From positions 2,666,001 through 2,730,000 of the forward strand of contig NZ_CP011773.1 of NCBI RefSeq assembly GCF_001021385.1: a stretch of DNA of 64,000 nt, in the 5' to 3' direction. The DNA is from Mycobacterium sp. EPa45 (GTDB lineage Bacteria > Actinomycetota > Actinomycetes > Mycobacteriales > Mycobacteriaceae). Under the pieces are notes generated by a model, which searched no databases, had not been told where the DNA came from, and saw nothing but the letters and a program-made list of their open reading frames with translations. Each line of letters opens with the position of its first letter. Positions within the stretch are counted from its first letter, which is position 1. Below are positions 1-8,778 of this stretch, in pieces. Position numbers and translations under genes: made by a program.

Positions 1-642
1 CGGATGCGCCACGACGCCCGCGCCGGTCACCCGATCCCCGCAGACGACATTGAGCACACCGGGCCCGAAGTGCTGTGCGGCGATCTCGGCCAGCATCACG
101 GTGGTGACCGGGGTGGTGTCACTCGGCTTGAGGACGACGGTGTTGCCCGCGGCGATGGCCGGGCAGAACTTCCAGATCGCCATCATCATCGGGTAGTTCC
201 AGGGCGCGACCTGACCGATCACCCCGACCGGCTCACGGCGGATCCACGACGTGTGGTCGGCCATGTACTCACCGGCCGACTTTCCTTCCAAAATCCTTGC
301 CGCACCGGCAAAGAACCTGATCTGGTCGACCATCGGAGGGATTTCCTCGGCCAGCGTGACGTGATTGGGCTTACCGGTGTTGCGGCCCTCGGCGGCCACC
401 AGGTCAGCGGCCGCTCTCTCCACGTCGTCGGCGAACCCCAGTAGCGCCTTCTGCCGCTGTGACGGTGTGGTGAGCTTCCAGTCGGTGAACGCCCGGCTCG
501 CCGCGGCGTACGCGTTGTCGATGTCCTGTTCGTTGGAAACGGGTGCGGTGCCGTATTTTTCGCCAGTAGACGGGTCGACGATCGGCATCGTCGCCCCGCT
601 CACTGAGTCGACGAGCTCGCCGTCAATGAAATTGCGGACCAT
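1..642 (-). CDS. Aldehyde dehydrogenase, aminobutyraldehyde-type (C-terminus beyond window)
   Basis: The minus strand stays open for 214 codons from the ATG at 642 to the window edge, so only the N-terminal part is present. It starts MVRNFIDGEL and has the NAD-binding landmarks of the aldehyde dehydrogenase superfamily: PWNYP at residues 147-151 and VVLKPSDTTP around 169-178, with the cofactor-contacting Lys172. The catalytic Cys and Glu would lie outside the window. The overall look is of gamma-aminobutyraldehyde or betaine-aldehyde dehydrogenases rather than classical GabD. The start ATG shares one base with the gabT stop (TGATG), so the two are probably translationally coupled. Joint work in putrescine/GABA breakdown to succinate semialdehyde is inferred. 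The substrate cannot be fixed from sequence. Confidence 0.85.
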   Translation of the reverse strand, partial: MVRNFIDGELVDSVSGATMPIVDPSTGEKYGTAPVSNEQDIDNAYAAASRAFTDWKLTTPSQRQKALLGFADDVERAAADLVAAEGRNTGKPNHVTLAEEIPPMVDQIRFFAGAARILEGKSAGEYMADHTSWIRREPVGVIGQVAPWNYPMMMAIWKFCPAIAAGNTVVLKPSDTTPVTTVMLAEIAAQHFGPGVLNVVCGDRVTGAGVVAHP

Positions 643-1982
643 CAGAGTGCGGCGAGAATCTCGGCCAGCACGTCGAGGCCCTCGACCAAGAGCTCGTCGC
701 TGATGGCCAGCGGCGGCAGGAACCGCAGCACGTTTCCGTAGGTGCCACACGTCAACACCACCACACCCTGGGCGTGCGCCCTGGCCGCCAGTGTCTTGGC
801 CAGCTCCGGATCCGGTTCTGCGGTACCCGATTTCACCAACTCGACGGCGATCATCGCACCGCGGCCGCGCACATCACCGATGCGGTCGTCGTCGGCCTGC
901 ATCCGACCGAGCTTGTCTTTCATCAGCGCTTCGATCTGCTTGGCCCGATCCACCAGCCCGTCGAGCTCGATGGTCTCGATGGTCGCCAGCGCGGCCGCAC
1001 ACGCCAACGGATTGCCGCCATAGGTGCCGCCGAGACCGCTGACATGCGGAGCGTCCATGATCTCGGCGCGCCCGGTCACCGCCGACAGCGGCAGACCGTC
1101 GGCGATGCCCTTGGCCGTCACGATCAGGTCCGGCTCGATGCCCTCGTCCTCGCACGCGAACATCGTTCCGGTGCGGGCGAATCCGGTCTGCACCTCGTCG
1201 GCGATGAACACCACGTTGTTGTCCGAACACCAGGCCCGCAGCGCAGGCAGGAAGCCCGGCGCGGGAACGATGAACCCACCCTCGCCCTGGATCGGCTCGA
1301 TGATCACCGCGGCGAGGTTGGCCGCGCCGATCTGCTTGTCGATGATGTTCAGCGCCCGCTCGGCGGCCAGCTCGCCGTCGGTGGCCCACTCCTTGTCGAT
1401 CAGGCCGTCGCGGAAGGGATAGGAGAGGGGGGCGCGGTAGATCTCCGGGGCGAACGGTCCGAACCCGCTCTTGTAGGGCATCGACTTGGCGGTCAGCGCC
1501 ATCGTCAGGTTGGTGCGCCCATGGTAGGCGTGGTCGAAGGCCACCACCGCGGTCTTGCGGGTATACGAGCGGGCGATCTTGATCGCGTTCTCCACCGCTT
1601 CGGACCCGGAATTGAACAGTGCCGAGCGCTTCTCGTAGGACCCCGGGGTGAGCCGGTTGAGGTGCTCCGCGACGGCGATGTACTCCTCGTAGGGCGTCAC
1701 CATGAAGCACGTGTGGGTGAAGTCGGCGACTTGGGCCTGCACCGCCTCGACCACGCGTGGTGAGGCGTTACCGATCGTCGTCACCGCGATGCCCGAGCCC
1801 AGGTCGATCAGCCGGTTACCGTCGACGTCCTCAATGATCCCGCCGCCTGCCCGCGCCGTGTAGACGGGCATCGTGACACCGACGCCGTGCGACACCGCCG
1901 CGACCCTGCGCTTGCTCAGTTCGACGGACCCGGGGCCCGGGATCTCGGTGACGAGTTTGCGGCTCTGCTCGAGAGTGGTCAC
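642..1982 (-). CDS. gabT: 4-aminobutyrate aminotransferase
   Basis: This is a 446-residue class III PLP-dependent aminotransferase. It moves the amino group of GABA to 2-oxoglutarate, giving succinate semialdehyde and glutamate in the cytosol. Visible landmarks are NSGSEAVENA near 124-133 (phosphate binding), the acidic IADEVQTGF at 260-268 with Asp262 for the pyridine nitrogen, and VTAKGIADG with Schiff-base Lys291. The length matches the family (about 450). The start is GTG at 1982, preceded by a TAGGAG ribosome site at a normal distance. The stop overlaps the start of the aldehyde dehydrogenase, so the pair looks like a two-gene catabolic unit. M. tuberculosis carries gabT (Rv2589, from memory) next to the same yajC-secDF block. 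Confidence 0.93.
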   Translation of the reverse strand: MTTLEQSRKLVTEIPGPGSVELSKRRVAAVSHGVGVTMPVYTARAGGGIIEDVDGNRLIDLGSGIAVTTIGNASPRVVEAVQAQVADFTHTCFMVTPYEEYIAVAEHLNRLTPGSYEKRSALFNSGSEAVENAIKIARSYTRKTAVVAFDHAYHGRTNLTMALTAKSMPYKSGFGPFAPEIYRAPLSYPFRDGLIDKEWATDGELAAERALNIIDKQIGAANLAAVIIEPIQGEGGFIVPAPGFLPALRAWCSDNNVVFIADEVQTGFARTGTMFACEDEGIEPDLIVTAKGIADGLPLSAVTGRAEIMDAPHVSGLGGTYGGNPLACAAALATIETIELDGLVDRAKQIEALMKDKLGRMQADDDRIGDVRGRGAMIAVELVKSGTAEPDPELAKTLAARAHAQGVVVLTCGTYGNVLRFLPPLAISDELLVEGLDVLAEILAAL

Positions 1983-2122
1983 TGCTGGTCTCCTAGGCGA
2001 GTGGCATGGCGCGAAGCGGGTCCTTCGAGCCTAGTCGCGTAAGACCGGGATGCAACTGAAAACTCGGTCAAAGCGCGATTCAGCAATGGATTGCGTTGCT
2101 GTACGCGACTAAATCAACGCAA

Positions 2123-2818
2123 TCAGTCGGCGCTGATCGCTGGGAATGGCGCGCCGTCGAGCCGGTCGACGGTGGCGAATGCCGCCACCGGCTGGCGGGT
2201 GAGTCGACGAACCTGGCGCACGGGGTGCCCCAGCGCGATCACCGCCGCCAGCACCAGCGGACCTTCGGCGCCCAGCAGCCGTTTGACCTCGTCTTCTTCT
2301 CTGATCAGCATCGTCGTCAGCACGCCGCCAAGTCCTTCGGCACGGGCCGCCAGCAGGATGCTCCACGCGAACGGGTAGACCGACGCGCCACCGGCCAGCG
2401 AGTACCGGTCGAGATCGCGGTCCACGGCCGCAAGCTGCGACAGGTCGGCGAACAGCGCCAGTAGAACCGGAACCTCGTCGAGGTGGGCGGCGAATCCGCC
2501 AACCGCCGCCTCCTCGGTCTGTCCGGTTCCGGCAGCCAGGGCGGCCGCCTCCGCCGCGGCGTCGTTGACCGGCGACCACGGCCGCAGCCCGGCCGCGGTC
2601 AGCGTCAGGTAATCGACCCAGGGCTGGCGATACAGATCGCGCAGACCGCCCCGAATCACCGGATCCTTGACCACGACCAGGCGCCAGGCCTGGGCATTGG
2701 CCCCGCTGGGGGCGAACCGTGCGGTGTCCAGAATCCGCGCGAGTACCGCGTCCTCGACCGGCTCGTCGGTGAATTCGCGCACCGACCCGGTGCTGCGCAG
2801 GGCGTCGATCAGGTCCAT
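2123..2818 (-). CDS. Nitroreductase family flavoprotein
   Basis: This 231-residue protein starts MDLIDALRST at the ATG at 2818. The open frame continues far upstream, but the upstream part overlaps yajC in antisense and has no family look. It has the nitroreductase-fold N-terminus: an Arg-rich FMN-binding entry (SVREFTDEPV), then ILDTARFAPSGANAQAW, the classic segment in which Ser and Asn contact FMN. The C-terminal part (GLGGVLTTML, followed by VLAAVIALGHP) matches the dimer and flavin site. Proteins of this type use FMN and NAD(P)H to reduce nitroaromatics, quinones or other electrophiles; the natural substrate is unknown. It is divergent from yajC across a 132-bp gap. Confidence 0.85.
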   Translation of the reverse strand: MDLIDALRSTGSVREFTDEPVEDAVLARILDTARFAPSGANAQAWRLVVVKDPVIRGGLRDLYRQPWVDYLTLTAAGLRPWSPVNDAAAEAAALAAGTGQTEEAAVGGFAAHLDEVPVLLALFADLSQLAAVDRDLDRYSLAGGASVYPFAWSILLAARAEGLGGVLTTMLIREEDEVKRLLGAEGPLVLAAVIALGHPVRQVRRLTRQPVAAFATVDRLDGAPFPAISAD

Positions 2819-2950
2819 CCGACCATCTTCCACCGGCGGTGCCGGTCGGAGCCGGACCGGCGCAATGGCAGACTGGACAGCTATGAACCCCGTGACCTGA
2901 CGGTCGCGGCGCGCTGAACCCAGCACCCGATACGAAAGAATCGTTCCGCC

Positions 2951-3289
2951 ATGGACCTGCTCGTCTTCCTGCCCCTGATCATCATCATGGGCGCATTCAT
3001 GTATTTCGCCTCCCGGCGCCAGCGCAAGGCCATGCAGGCCACCATCGACCTGCACGAGTCCTTGACCATCGGAGACCGGGTGCACACCACCTCCGGCCTG
3101 CAGGCCACGATCACCGGGATCACCGACGACACCGTCGACCTGGAGATCGCCCCCGGCGTCGTGACCACCTGGATGAAGCTGGCCATCCGCGACCGCATCG
3201 AGGACGAGGTCGACGACACCGACGCCGATGAGGTCGGTGGAGCCACCGAGCTCACCGAGTCCGACGCGGACCGCCTCACCAAAGACTGA
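2951..3289 (+). CDS. yajC: Preprotein translocase accessory subunit YajC
   Basis: This 112-residue protein has one N-terminal membrane helix (about residues 4-20, LVFLPLIIIMGAFMYFA), a basic stop-transfer stretch (SRRQRKAMQA) and a small cytoplasmic domain. That domain contains the family signature of a GDRVHTTSGLQATITGI block followed by VDLEIAPGVV. The tail is very acidic. YajC associates with SecDF and supports SecYEG-dependent export and membrane insertion. It lies 109 bp before secD in the canonical yajC-secD-secF order. The tandem repeat in that gap suggests that secD may also have its own expression signal. Confidence 0.93.
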   Translation: MDLLVFLPLIIIMGAFMYFASRRQRKAMQATIDLHESLTIGDRVHTTSGLQATITGITDDTVDLEIAPGVVTTWMKLAIRDRIEDEVDDTDADEVGGATELTESDADRLTKD

Positions 3290-3341
3290 TGGCCAGGCCC
3301 GCCACGTACCCTCTAGCGGGAGTTGATTGAGGACCGCATCC

Positions 3342-3381
3342 GCGGGACGCGGCACAACGACCTAGCGGGACGCGGCACAAC
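3342..3381. repeat. Two direct 17-bp repeats upstream of secD
   Basis: The 17-mer GCGGGACGCGGCACAAC occurs at 3342-3358 and again, identical, at 3365-3381, giving a 23-bp period. The second copy ends 17 bp before the secD GTG start. A shorter related CTAGCGGGA lies at 3313-3321. The repeat sits in the only sizeable gap of the yajC-secD-secF unit. It could be a simple tandem duplication or a control site in the leader; nothing in the sequence decides this. Confidence 0.7.
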
Positions 3382-3398
3382 CTAGGAGAAACAACAAC

Positions 3399-5186
3399 GT
3401 GGCATCGTCTTCGGCGCCGGTGCATCCCTACCGCTGGCTGGCGCTGTTCCTGGTCCTGCTCATCGGGGTGTATCTGCTGGTCTTCCTCACCGGGGACAAG
3501 CGCACCACGCCCAAGCTGGGCATCGACCTGCAGGGCGGAACCCGCGTCACTCTGACGGCGCGCACCCCGGACGGATCCCGTCCCACCCGCGACGCGCTAA
3601 ACCAGGCGCAGCAGATCATCGGCGCCCGCGTCAATGGCCTGGGGGTGTCGGGCTCCGAAGTCGTGATCGACGGGGACAACCTCGTCATCACCGTTCCCGG
3701 CAATGACGGCAACGAGGCCCGCAACCTGGGCCAGACCGCGCGGCTGTTCATCCGCCCGGTGATCGGCCAGCCGATCCCGGTCGAAGCCATCAAGCAGCAG
3801 ATGCAGGCCGCCGCGCCCGGCGGCGCGGGGCCGGGAGGGCCGGTGCCCGCGCCGGCGCCCGGCGCGCCTGCACCGGCACCCGCGGCCGGTGAGCCGGTCG
3901 CCCCGCCACCCGCCGCACCCGCGCCGCAGCCGCGTCCGTACCCGGAAGAGCCGGCTCCCTCGCCGACCCCGGCTCCGCCCGCACCAGCCCCAGGCCCGGG
4001 CCAGCCGCCGACGGCGGCCCCGGCGCCACCCGCGCCCGGCCAGCCAGCCCCGCCGGACCCGCGCAAGGACCTGGCGGCGCGCATCAGTTTCGAGAAGCAG
4101 CTGCGGCAGAGCACCAACCAGAACCTGCTCCTGATCGCGGTGCAGTACATGGCGGGCAAGTGCGATCAGCCCGACATCCTGGCCGGTAACGACGACCCGA
4201 ACCTTCCGCTGGTCGCGTGCTCGCAGGATCGCAAGTACATCTACGTCCTCGACAAGTCGATCATCAGTGGCGACCAGATCAAGGACGCGACGTCGGGCCT
4301 CGACCAGCAGAGCGGCGCCTACGTCGTCAACGTGGAGTTCAAGGACCAGGCCGCCACCACCTGGGCCGACTTCACCGCGGCCAACATCGGTACTCAGACG
4401 GCGTTCACGCTCGACTCCCAGGTGGTCAGCGCCCCACAGATCCGCGAAGCCATCCCCGGCGGGCGCACCCAGATCAGCGGCGGCAACCCGCCGTTCACCG
4501 CCGACACCGCGAAACAACTGGCCAACGTCCTCAAGTATGGATCGCTGCCGCTGTCATTCGAGTCCTCCGAGGCCGAAACAGTCTCGGCCACACTGGGATT
4601 GGCGTCGCTTCGCGCGGGCCTGATCGCGGGCGCCATCGGCTTGGCGCTGGTGCTGCTGTACTCGCTGCTCTACTACCGGGTGCTGGGACTGCTGACTGCG
4701 CTGTCGCTGATCGCCTCCGGCGCCATGGTGTTCGGCATCCTGGTGCTGCTCGGCAGATACATCAACTACACCCTCGACCTCGCCGGTATCGCGGGTCTGA
4801 TCATCGGTATCGGCACGACCGCCGACTCGTTCGTGGTGTTCTTCGAACGCATCAAGGACGAGATCCGAGAGGGGCGTTCGTTCCGCTCGGCGGTGCCGCG
4901 CGGTTGGGCTCGCGCCCGTAAGACGATCCTGTCCGGCAACGCGGTCACCTTCCTGGCCGCCGCGGTGCTGTACTTCCTGGCCGTCGGGCAGGTGAAGGGC
5001 TTCGCGTTCACCCTGGGCCTGACGACGATCCTCGACGTCGTCGTGGTGTTCCTGGTGACCTGGCCGATGGTGTACCTGGCGTCGAAGTCGCCGACGATGG
5101 CCAAACCGGCATTCAACGGTCTCGGCGCGGTGCAGCAGATCGCCCGGGAACGTCGAGCCGCCGCCACCGCGACGGGACGGAGGTAA
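3399..5186 (+). CDS. secD: Protein translocase subunit SecD
   Basis: This 595-residue RND-type membrane protein uses the proton motive force with SecF to pull exported proteins through SecYEG. Helix 1 is at about residues 12-31. The conserved [10 protein letters not shown] follows at 41-50, then the large periplasmic P1 region, and five more helices in the last third with the family motif [20 protein letters not shown]. The start is GTG at 3399 with an AGGAG ribosome site at 3384-3388. An unusual stretch at residues 140-222 is almost entirely Pro, Ala and Gly and interrupts P1; Pro-rich inserts are known in mycobacterial SecD. secF follows after 5 bp. Confidence 0.95.
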   Translation: MASSSAPVHPYRWLALFLVLLIGVYLLVFLTGDKRTTPKLGIDLQGGTRVTLTARTPDGSRPTRDALNQAQQIIGARVNGLGVSGSEVVIDGDNLVITVPGNDGNEARNLGQTARLFIRPVIGQPIPVEAIKQQMQAAAPGGAGPGGPVPAPAPGAPAPAPAAGEPVAPPPAAPAPQPRPYPEEPAPSPTPAPPAPAPGPGQPPTAAPAPPAPGQPAPPDPRKDLAARISFEKQLRQSTNQNLLLIAVQYMAGKCDQPDILAGNDDPNLPLVACSQDRKYIYVLDKSIISGDQIKDATSGLDQQSGAYVVNVEFKDQAATTWADFTAANIGTQTAFTLDSQVVSAPQIREAIPGGRTQISGGNPPFTADTAKQLANVLKYGSLPLSFESSEAETVSATLGLASLRAGLIAGAIGLALVLLYSLLYYRVLGLLTALSLIASGAMVFGILVLLGRYINYTLDLAGIAGLIIGIGTTADSFVVFFERIKDEIREGRSFRSAVPRGWARARKTILSGNAVTFLAAAVLYFLAVGQVKGFAFTLGLTTILDVVVVFLVTWPMVYLASKSPTMAKPAFNGLGAVQQIARERRAAATATGRR

Positions 5187-5191
5187 CTTCC

Positions 5192-6463
5192 ATGGCCGAG
5201 AAAACCACTGACGACACTGCAGACGCCCCGGCGTCCACCGCCATCGAGGCACCCGATCTGGAAGCCGCCGACAGCGGCGCGCCCAGGCACGGCTTCTTCG
5301 TCCGCCTCTACACCGGCACCGGCGCCTTCGAAGTCATCGGCAAGCGCAAGCTCTGGTACGCGATCAGCGGCCTGATCGTCCTGGCCTGCATCCTGTCCAT
5401 CGCGCTGAAGGGCTTCACCTTCGGTATCGATTTCCAGGGTGGCACCAAGGTCTCGATGCCCACCGCCGGCCAGAACGGCACCGCCACCACCCAGCAGGTC
5501 GAAGACGTCTTCAGCAAGACGCTGGGCCGGGCACCGGAGTCCGTCGTGCTCGTCGGCAACGGTGGCTCGGCCACCGTGCAGATCCGCTCCGAGGCGCTGA
5601 CCAATCAGCAGACCGAGCAGCTGCGGAACGCGCTGTTCGACGCCTTCAAGCCCAAGGCAGGCAACGGGGAGCCCGACAAGGCGACGATCAGCGACTCGGC
5701 GGTTTCGGAGACCTGGGGTGACCAGATCACCAAGAAGGCGCTGATCGCGCTCGCGGTGTTCCTCGTGCTCGCCGCCATCTACATCACCCTTCGCTACGAG
5801 CGGTACATGGCGATCTCGGCACTCGCGACGCTGGTGTTCGACCTCGTCGTCACGGCCGGGGTGTATTCGATCGTCGGATTCGAGGTCACACCGGCGACAG
5901 TGATCGGCCTGCTCACGATTCTGGGCTTCTCGCTCTATGACACGGTCATCGTGTTCGACAAGGTGGAAGAGAACACCCACGGCTTCGAGCACACGACCCG
6001 CCGAACGTTCGCCGAACAGGCCAACCTCGCGGTCAACCAGACGTTCATGCGATCGATCAACACCAGCCTCATCTCGGTGTTGCCGATCGTGGCGCTGATC
6101 GTGGTCGCGGTGTGGCTGCTCGGCGTCGGCACGCTGATGGACCTGGCGCTGGTGCAGCTGGTCGGTGTCATCGTCGGTACCTACTCGTCGATCTTCTTCG
6201 CGACCCCGCTGCTGGTGACGCTGCGTGAGCGCACGGATCTGGTGCGCACCCACACCCGCCGGGTGCTCAACCGCCGCAAGCCGTCCGGGACGGCCAGCGA
6301 CGTGGTCACCGGCGGTGCCGCCGATTTGGCGGAGGCTGCCGGCGCGGTCCCGGCCGAAGCTGCCATAGGGGGCACGCCGAGCGTGGGCAACAAGCCCTCG
6401 CCGGGTGCCCGTCCGGCTCGTCCAGGCCGGCCGACGGGCAAACGCAGCCCCCGCGGGCGATAA
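5192..6463 (+). CDS. secF: Protein translocase subunit SecF
   Basis: This 423-residue partner of SecD has six predicted membrane helices. After a soluble N-terminal tail of about 45 residues comes helix 1 (LWYAISGLIVLACILSIAL), then the conserved FGIDFQGGTK motif, a periplasmic domain, and a C-terminal bundle with LLTILGFSLYDTVIVFDKV, the segment that lines the proton path. The C-terminal tail of about 75 residues is rich in Ala, Gly, Pro and Arg and looks disordered. The gene follows secD by 5 bp and precedes the lipoprotein gene by 6 bp, so all three are probably one transcript. Confidence 0.95.
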   Translation: MAEKTTDDTADAPASTAIEAPDLEAADSGAPRHGFFVRLYTGTGAFEVIGKRKLWYAISGLIVLACILSIALKGFTFGIDFQGGTKVSMPTAGQNGTATTQQVEDVFSKTLGRAPESVVLVGNGGSATVQIRSEALTNQQTEQLRNALFDAFKPKAGNGEPDKATISDSAVSETWGDQITKKALIALAVFLVLAAIYITLRYERYMAISALATLVFDLVVTAGVYSIVGFEVTPATVIGLLTILGFSLYDTVIVFDKVEENTHGFEHTTRRTFAEQANLAVNQTFMRSINTSLISVLPIVALIVVAVWLLGVGTLMDLALVQLVGVIVGTYSSIFFATPLLVTLRERTDLVRTHTRRVLNRRKPSGTASDVVTGGAADLAEAAGAVPAEAAIGGTPSVGNKPSPGARPARPGRPTGKRSPRGR

Positions 6464-6469
6464 CGCGCC

Positions 6470-8134
6470 ATGGCAGTCGGGCGCCGGCGCGCCGCCGCTG
6501 TCGCAGTGGCGGCTGTTCTGGGGTTGGTCGCGCCAACCGTCCTGACGTCGTGCTCGGGCAGCCCGGCTGACCAGATCAACTATGCCGTCGACGGCATGCT
6601 GGTCACCTACAACACCAACACGGTGCGCGGGGCGGCTTCGGCGGGGCCGCAGGCGTTCGCCCGCGTGCTCACCGGGTTCAACTTCCACGGACCGGACGGG
6701 CAGGTGCTGGCCGATCACGACTTCGGGTCGGTGTCGGTGGTCGGTCGCGACCCGCTGGTTCTCGACTACCAGATCGCGGACAACGCCGTGTACTCCGACG
6801 GCAAGCCGGTGACGTGTGACGATATGGTGCTGGCGTGGGCCGCGCAGTCCGGGCGGTTCCCGGCCTTCGACGCCGCCAGCCGCGCCGGCTACCTCGACAT
6901 CGACACCGTCGACTGCCAGCCAGGCCAGAAGAAGGCCCGGGTGACGTACTTACCCGGCCGGGCCGTCACCGATTACCTGCAGCTGTTCACCGCCACGTCG
7001 ATGATGCCGTCGCACGTGCTGGGTGACGCGCTCGGCGTCGACGTCACCCGCACCATCCAGGGTGGCGACCCGGCCGCCGTCGACCGCATCGCCCAGGCGT
7101 GGAATACGTTGTGGGACCTCAAGCCCGGCCTGAGTGCTGAAGATCTCAAGCGGTTCCCCTCATCGGGGCCCTACAAGATCGACTCGGTGCTGCCCGAGGG
7201 GGCGGTGGTGCTGACCGCCAACGATCGCTGGTGGGGCGCCAAGCCGATCACCAAGCGCATCACGGTGTGGCCACGCGGCGTCGATGTGCAGGACCGCATC
7301 AACAACAGCACGTTCCAGGTGGTCGACGTCGCCACCGGATCTTCGGGCACGCTGACCACCCCCGACGGGTACGACCGCCACGAATTGCCGTCCGGCGGGA
7401 TCGAGCAGCTGATCTTCGCGCCGGACGGGCCGCTGGCGGCGACGCCGGCCCGGCGCGCGGTGGCGCTGTGCACCCCGCGCGACCTGATCGCGCTGAACGC
7501 CGAATCGCCGATCTCCAACGTGCGGCTCAACCCGGCCACCGATGACGCGCTCAGCGCCATCGAAGGAGTGGCGATCGTCCCGCCTCAGTTCGGGCCGGCC
7601 AACGCCGACGCCGCCCGAGACGCACTGGGCGGCCAGCCGCTGACCGTGCGGATCGGCTACCAGTCGCCGAACCCGCGGTTGGCGGCGACCGTCGGCGCCA
7701 TCACCAAATCGTGTGCCGCCGCCGGCATCACCGTCGTCGATGCCACCTCGGACTCGGCGGGCCCGCAGGCGCTGCGCGACGGCAAGCTCGACGTCCTGCT
7801 GGCCAGCACCGGCGGCGCCACCGGCAGCGGGTCGACCGGATCGTCGGCGCTGGATGCCTACACCCTGTTCGCCGGCAACGGAGACAACCTGCCGCGCTAC
7901 GCCAACCCGCAGATCGACGGCATCATCTCGGCGCTGGCGATCACCGCCGACTCGAAGGAACAGGCCCGCCTGCTGGCCGACAGCTCGCCCATCCTGTGGG
8001 GCGACATGCCGACCCTGCCGCTGTACCGTCAGCAGCGCACGGTGCTGGCATCCAAGAAGATGTATGCGGTCGAAGGCAATCCGACCAAGTGGGGCGCGGG
8101 CTGGAACATGGACAGGTGGGTGTTCGAGAAGTGA
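6470..8134 (+). CDS. Oligopeptide-type ABC substrate-binding lipoprotein
   Basis: This 554-residue exported lipoprotein has a basic N-terminus ([10 protein letters not shown]), a hydrophobic segment and the lipobox LTSC with lipidated Cys28. The mature part resembles family 5 solute-binding proteins (DppA/OppA-like): conserved segments around [16 protein letters not shown], the mid-domain [11 protein letters not shown], and a C-terminal half that closes over the ligand. No permease or ATPase genes are adjacent, so it may serve a transporter encoded elsewhere or have another cell-envelope role. The same gene lies between secF and apt in M. tuberculosis (Rv2585c, from memory). It starts 6 bp after secF, and its stop lies inside the apt start (GTGA). 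Confidence 0.85.
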   Translation: MAVGRRRAAAVAVAAVLGLVAPTVLTSCSGSPADQINYAVDGMLVTYNTNTVRGAASAGPQAFARVLTGFNFHGPDGQVLADHDFGSVSVVGRDPLVLDYQIADNAVYSDGKPVTCDDMVLAWAAQSGRFPAFDAASRAGYLDIDTVDCQPGQKKARVTYLPGRAVTDYLQLFTATSMMPSHVLGDALGVDVTRTIQGGDPAAVDRIAQAWNTLWDLKPGLSAEDLKRFPSSGPYKIDSVLPEGAVVLTANDRWWGAKPITKRITVWPRGVDVQDRINNSTFQVVDVATGSSGTLTTPDGYDRHELPSGGIEQLIFAPDGPLAATPARRAVALCTPRDLIALNAESPISNVRLNPATDDALSAIEGVAIVPPQFGPANADAARDALGGQPLTVRIGYQSPNPRLAATVGAITKSCAAAGITVVDATSDSAGPQALRDGKLDVLLASTGGATGSGSTGSSALDAYTLFAGNGDNLPRYANPQIDGIISALAITADSKEQARLLADSSPILWGDMPTLPLYRQQRTVLASKKMYAVEGNPTKWGAGWNMDRWVFEK

Positions 8135-8694
8135 CGTCTTCTCCGGAGCCGGAAGGCCGGCGACAGAGCGCCTCGGCCGTAGTCGACGTTCTCAGGGCGC
8201 TGACCCGGCAGGTGCCCGATTTTCCGGAACCGGGCATCCAATTCAAGGACCTCACCCCGGTACTGGCCGACCCACACGGGCTGGCCGTCGTCACCGCCGC
8301 GATGGCCGAGATCGCCGAGGGTGCCGATCTGATCGCCGGTATCGACGCCCGCGGGTTCCTGCTCGGTGGCGCGGTCGCCCACCGTCTCGGCATCGGTGTG
8401 CTGGCCGTCCGCAAGGGCGGCAAGCTGCCCCCGCCGGTGCACAGCGAGACCTACATCCTCGAGTACGGCACGGCCACGTTGGAGATCCCTGCGGAGGGTA
8501 TCGAATTGGCCGGGCGCCGCGTGGTGATCGTCGACGACGTCCTCGCGACGGGCGGGACCCTCGCGGCGGCGCGTTCGCTGCTGGTGGCCGGCGGGGCAGA
8601 GGTGGCCGCCGCCGCTGTGGTGCTGGAACTGCCCGGTCTCGGCGGTCGCGAGAAGGTCGCACCGCTGCAGGTGACCAGCTTGCAAATCATCTGA
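8131..8694 (+). CDS. apt: Adenine phosphoribosyltransferase
   Basis: This 187-residue enzyme makes AMP from adenine and PRPP in purine salvage. The GTG start at 8131 overlaps the preceding stop by 4 bp (GTGA) and gives [10 protein letters not shown] followed by the typical [20 protein letters not shown]. The PRPP-binding signature [17 protein letters not shown] is near residues 131-147, and the adenine-site [10 protein letters not shown] is near 70-80. The open frame extends further upstream, but that part is antisense-like noise over the lipoprotein gene. The enzyme sits directly before rel, as in M. tuberculosis. Neighbouring purine salvage and (p)ppGpp metabolism may be coordinated. Confidence 0.93.
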   Translation: MTSSPEPEGRRQSASAVVDVLRALTRQVPDFPEPGIQFKDLTPVLADPHGLAVVTAAMAEIAEGADLIAGIDARGFLLGGAVAHRLGIGVLAVRKGGKLPPPVHSETYILEYGTATLEIPAEGIELAGRRVVIVDDVLATGGTLAAARSLLVAGGAEVAAAAVVLELPGLGGREKVAPLQVTSLQII

Positions 8695-8778
8695 GCGCGG
8701 CCCACCCCCAGGCGCGCCACCCGGCCGCGTGAGGCGAGATATCCTCGAAGTCGGTCCAGATCGCGAGGAGGTGACGGC

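Noticed and set aside
4766..6718. Open minus-strand frame of 650 codons opposite secD/secF
   Set aside because: It is antisense to strongly conserved Sec genes and shows no family features.
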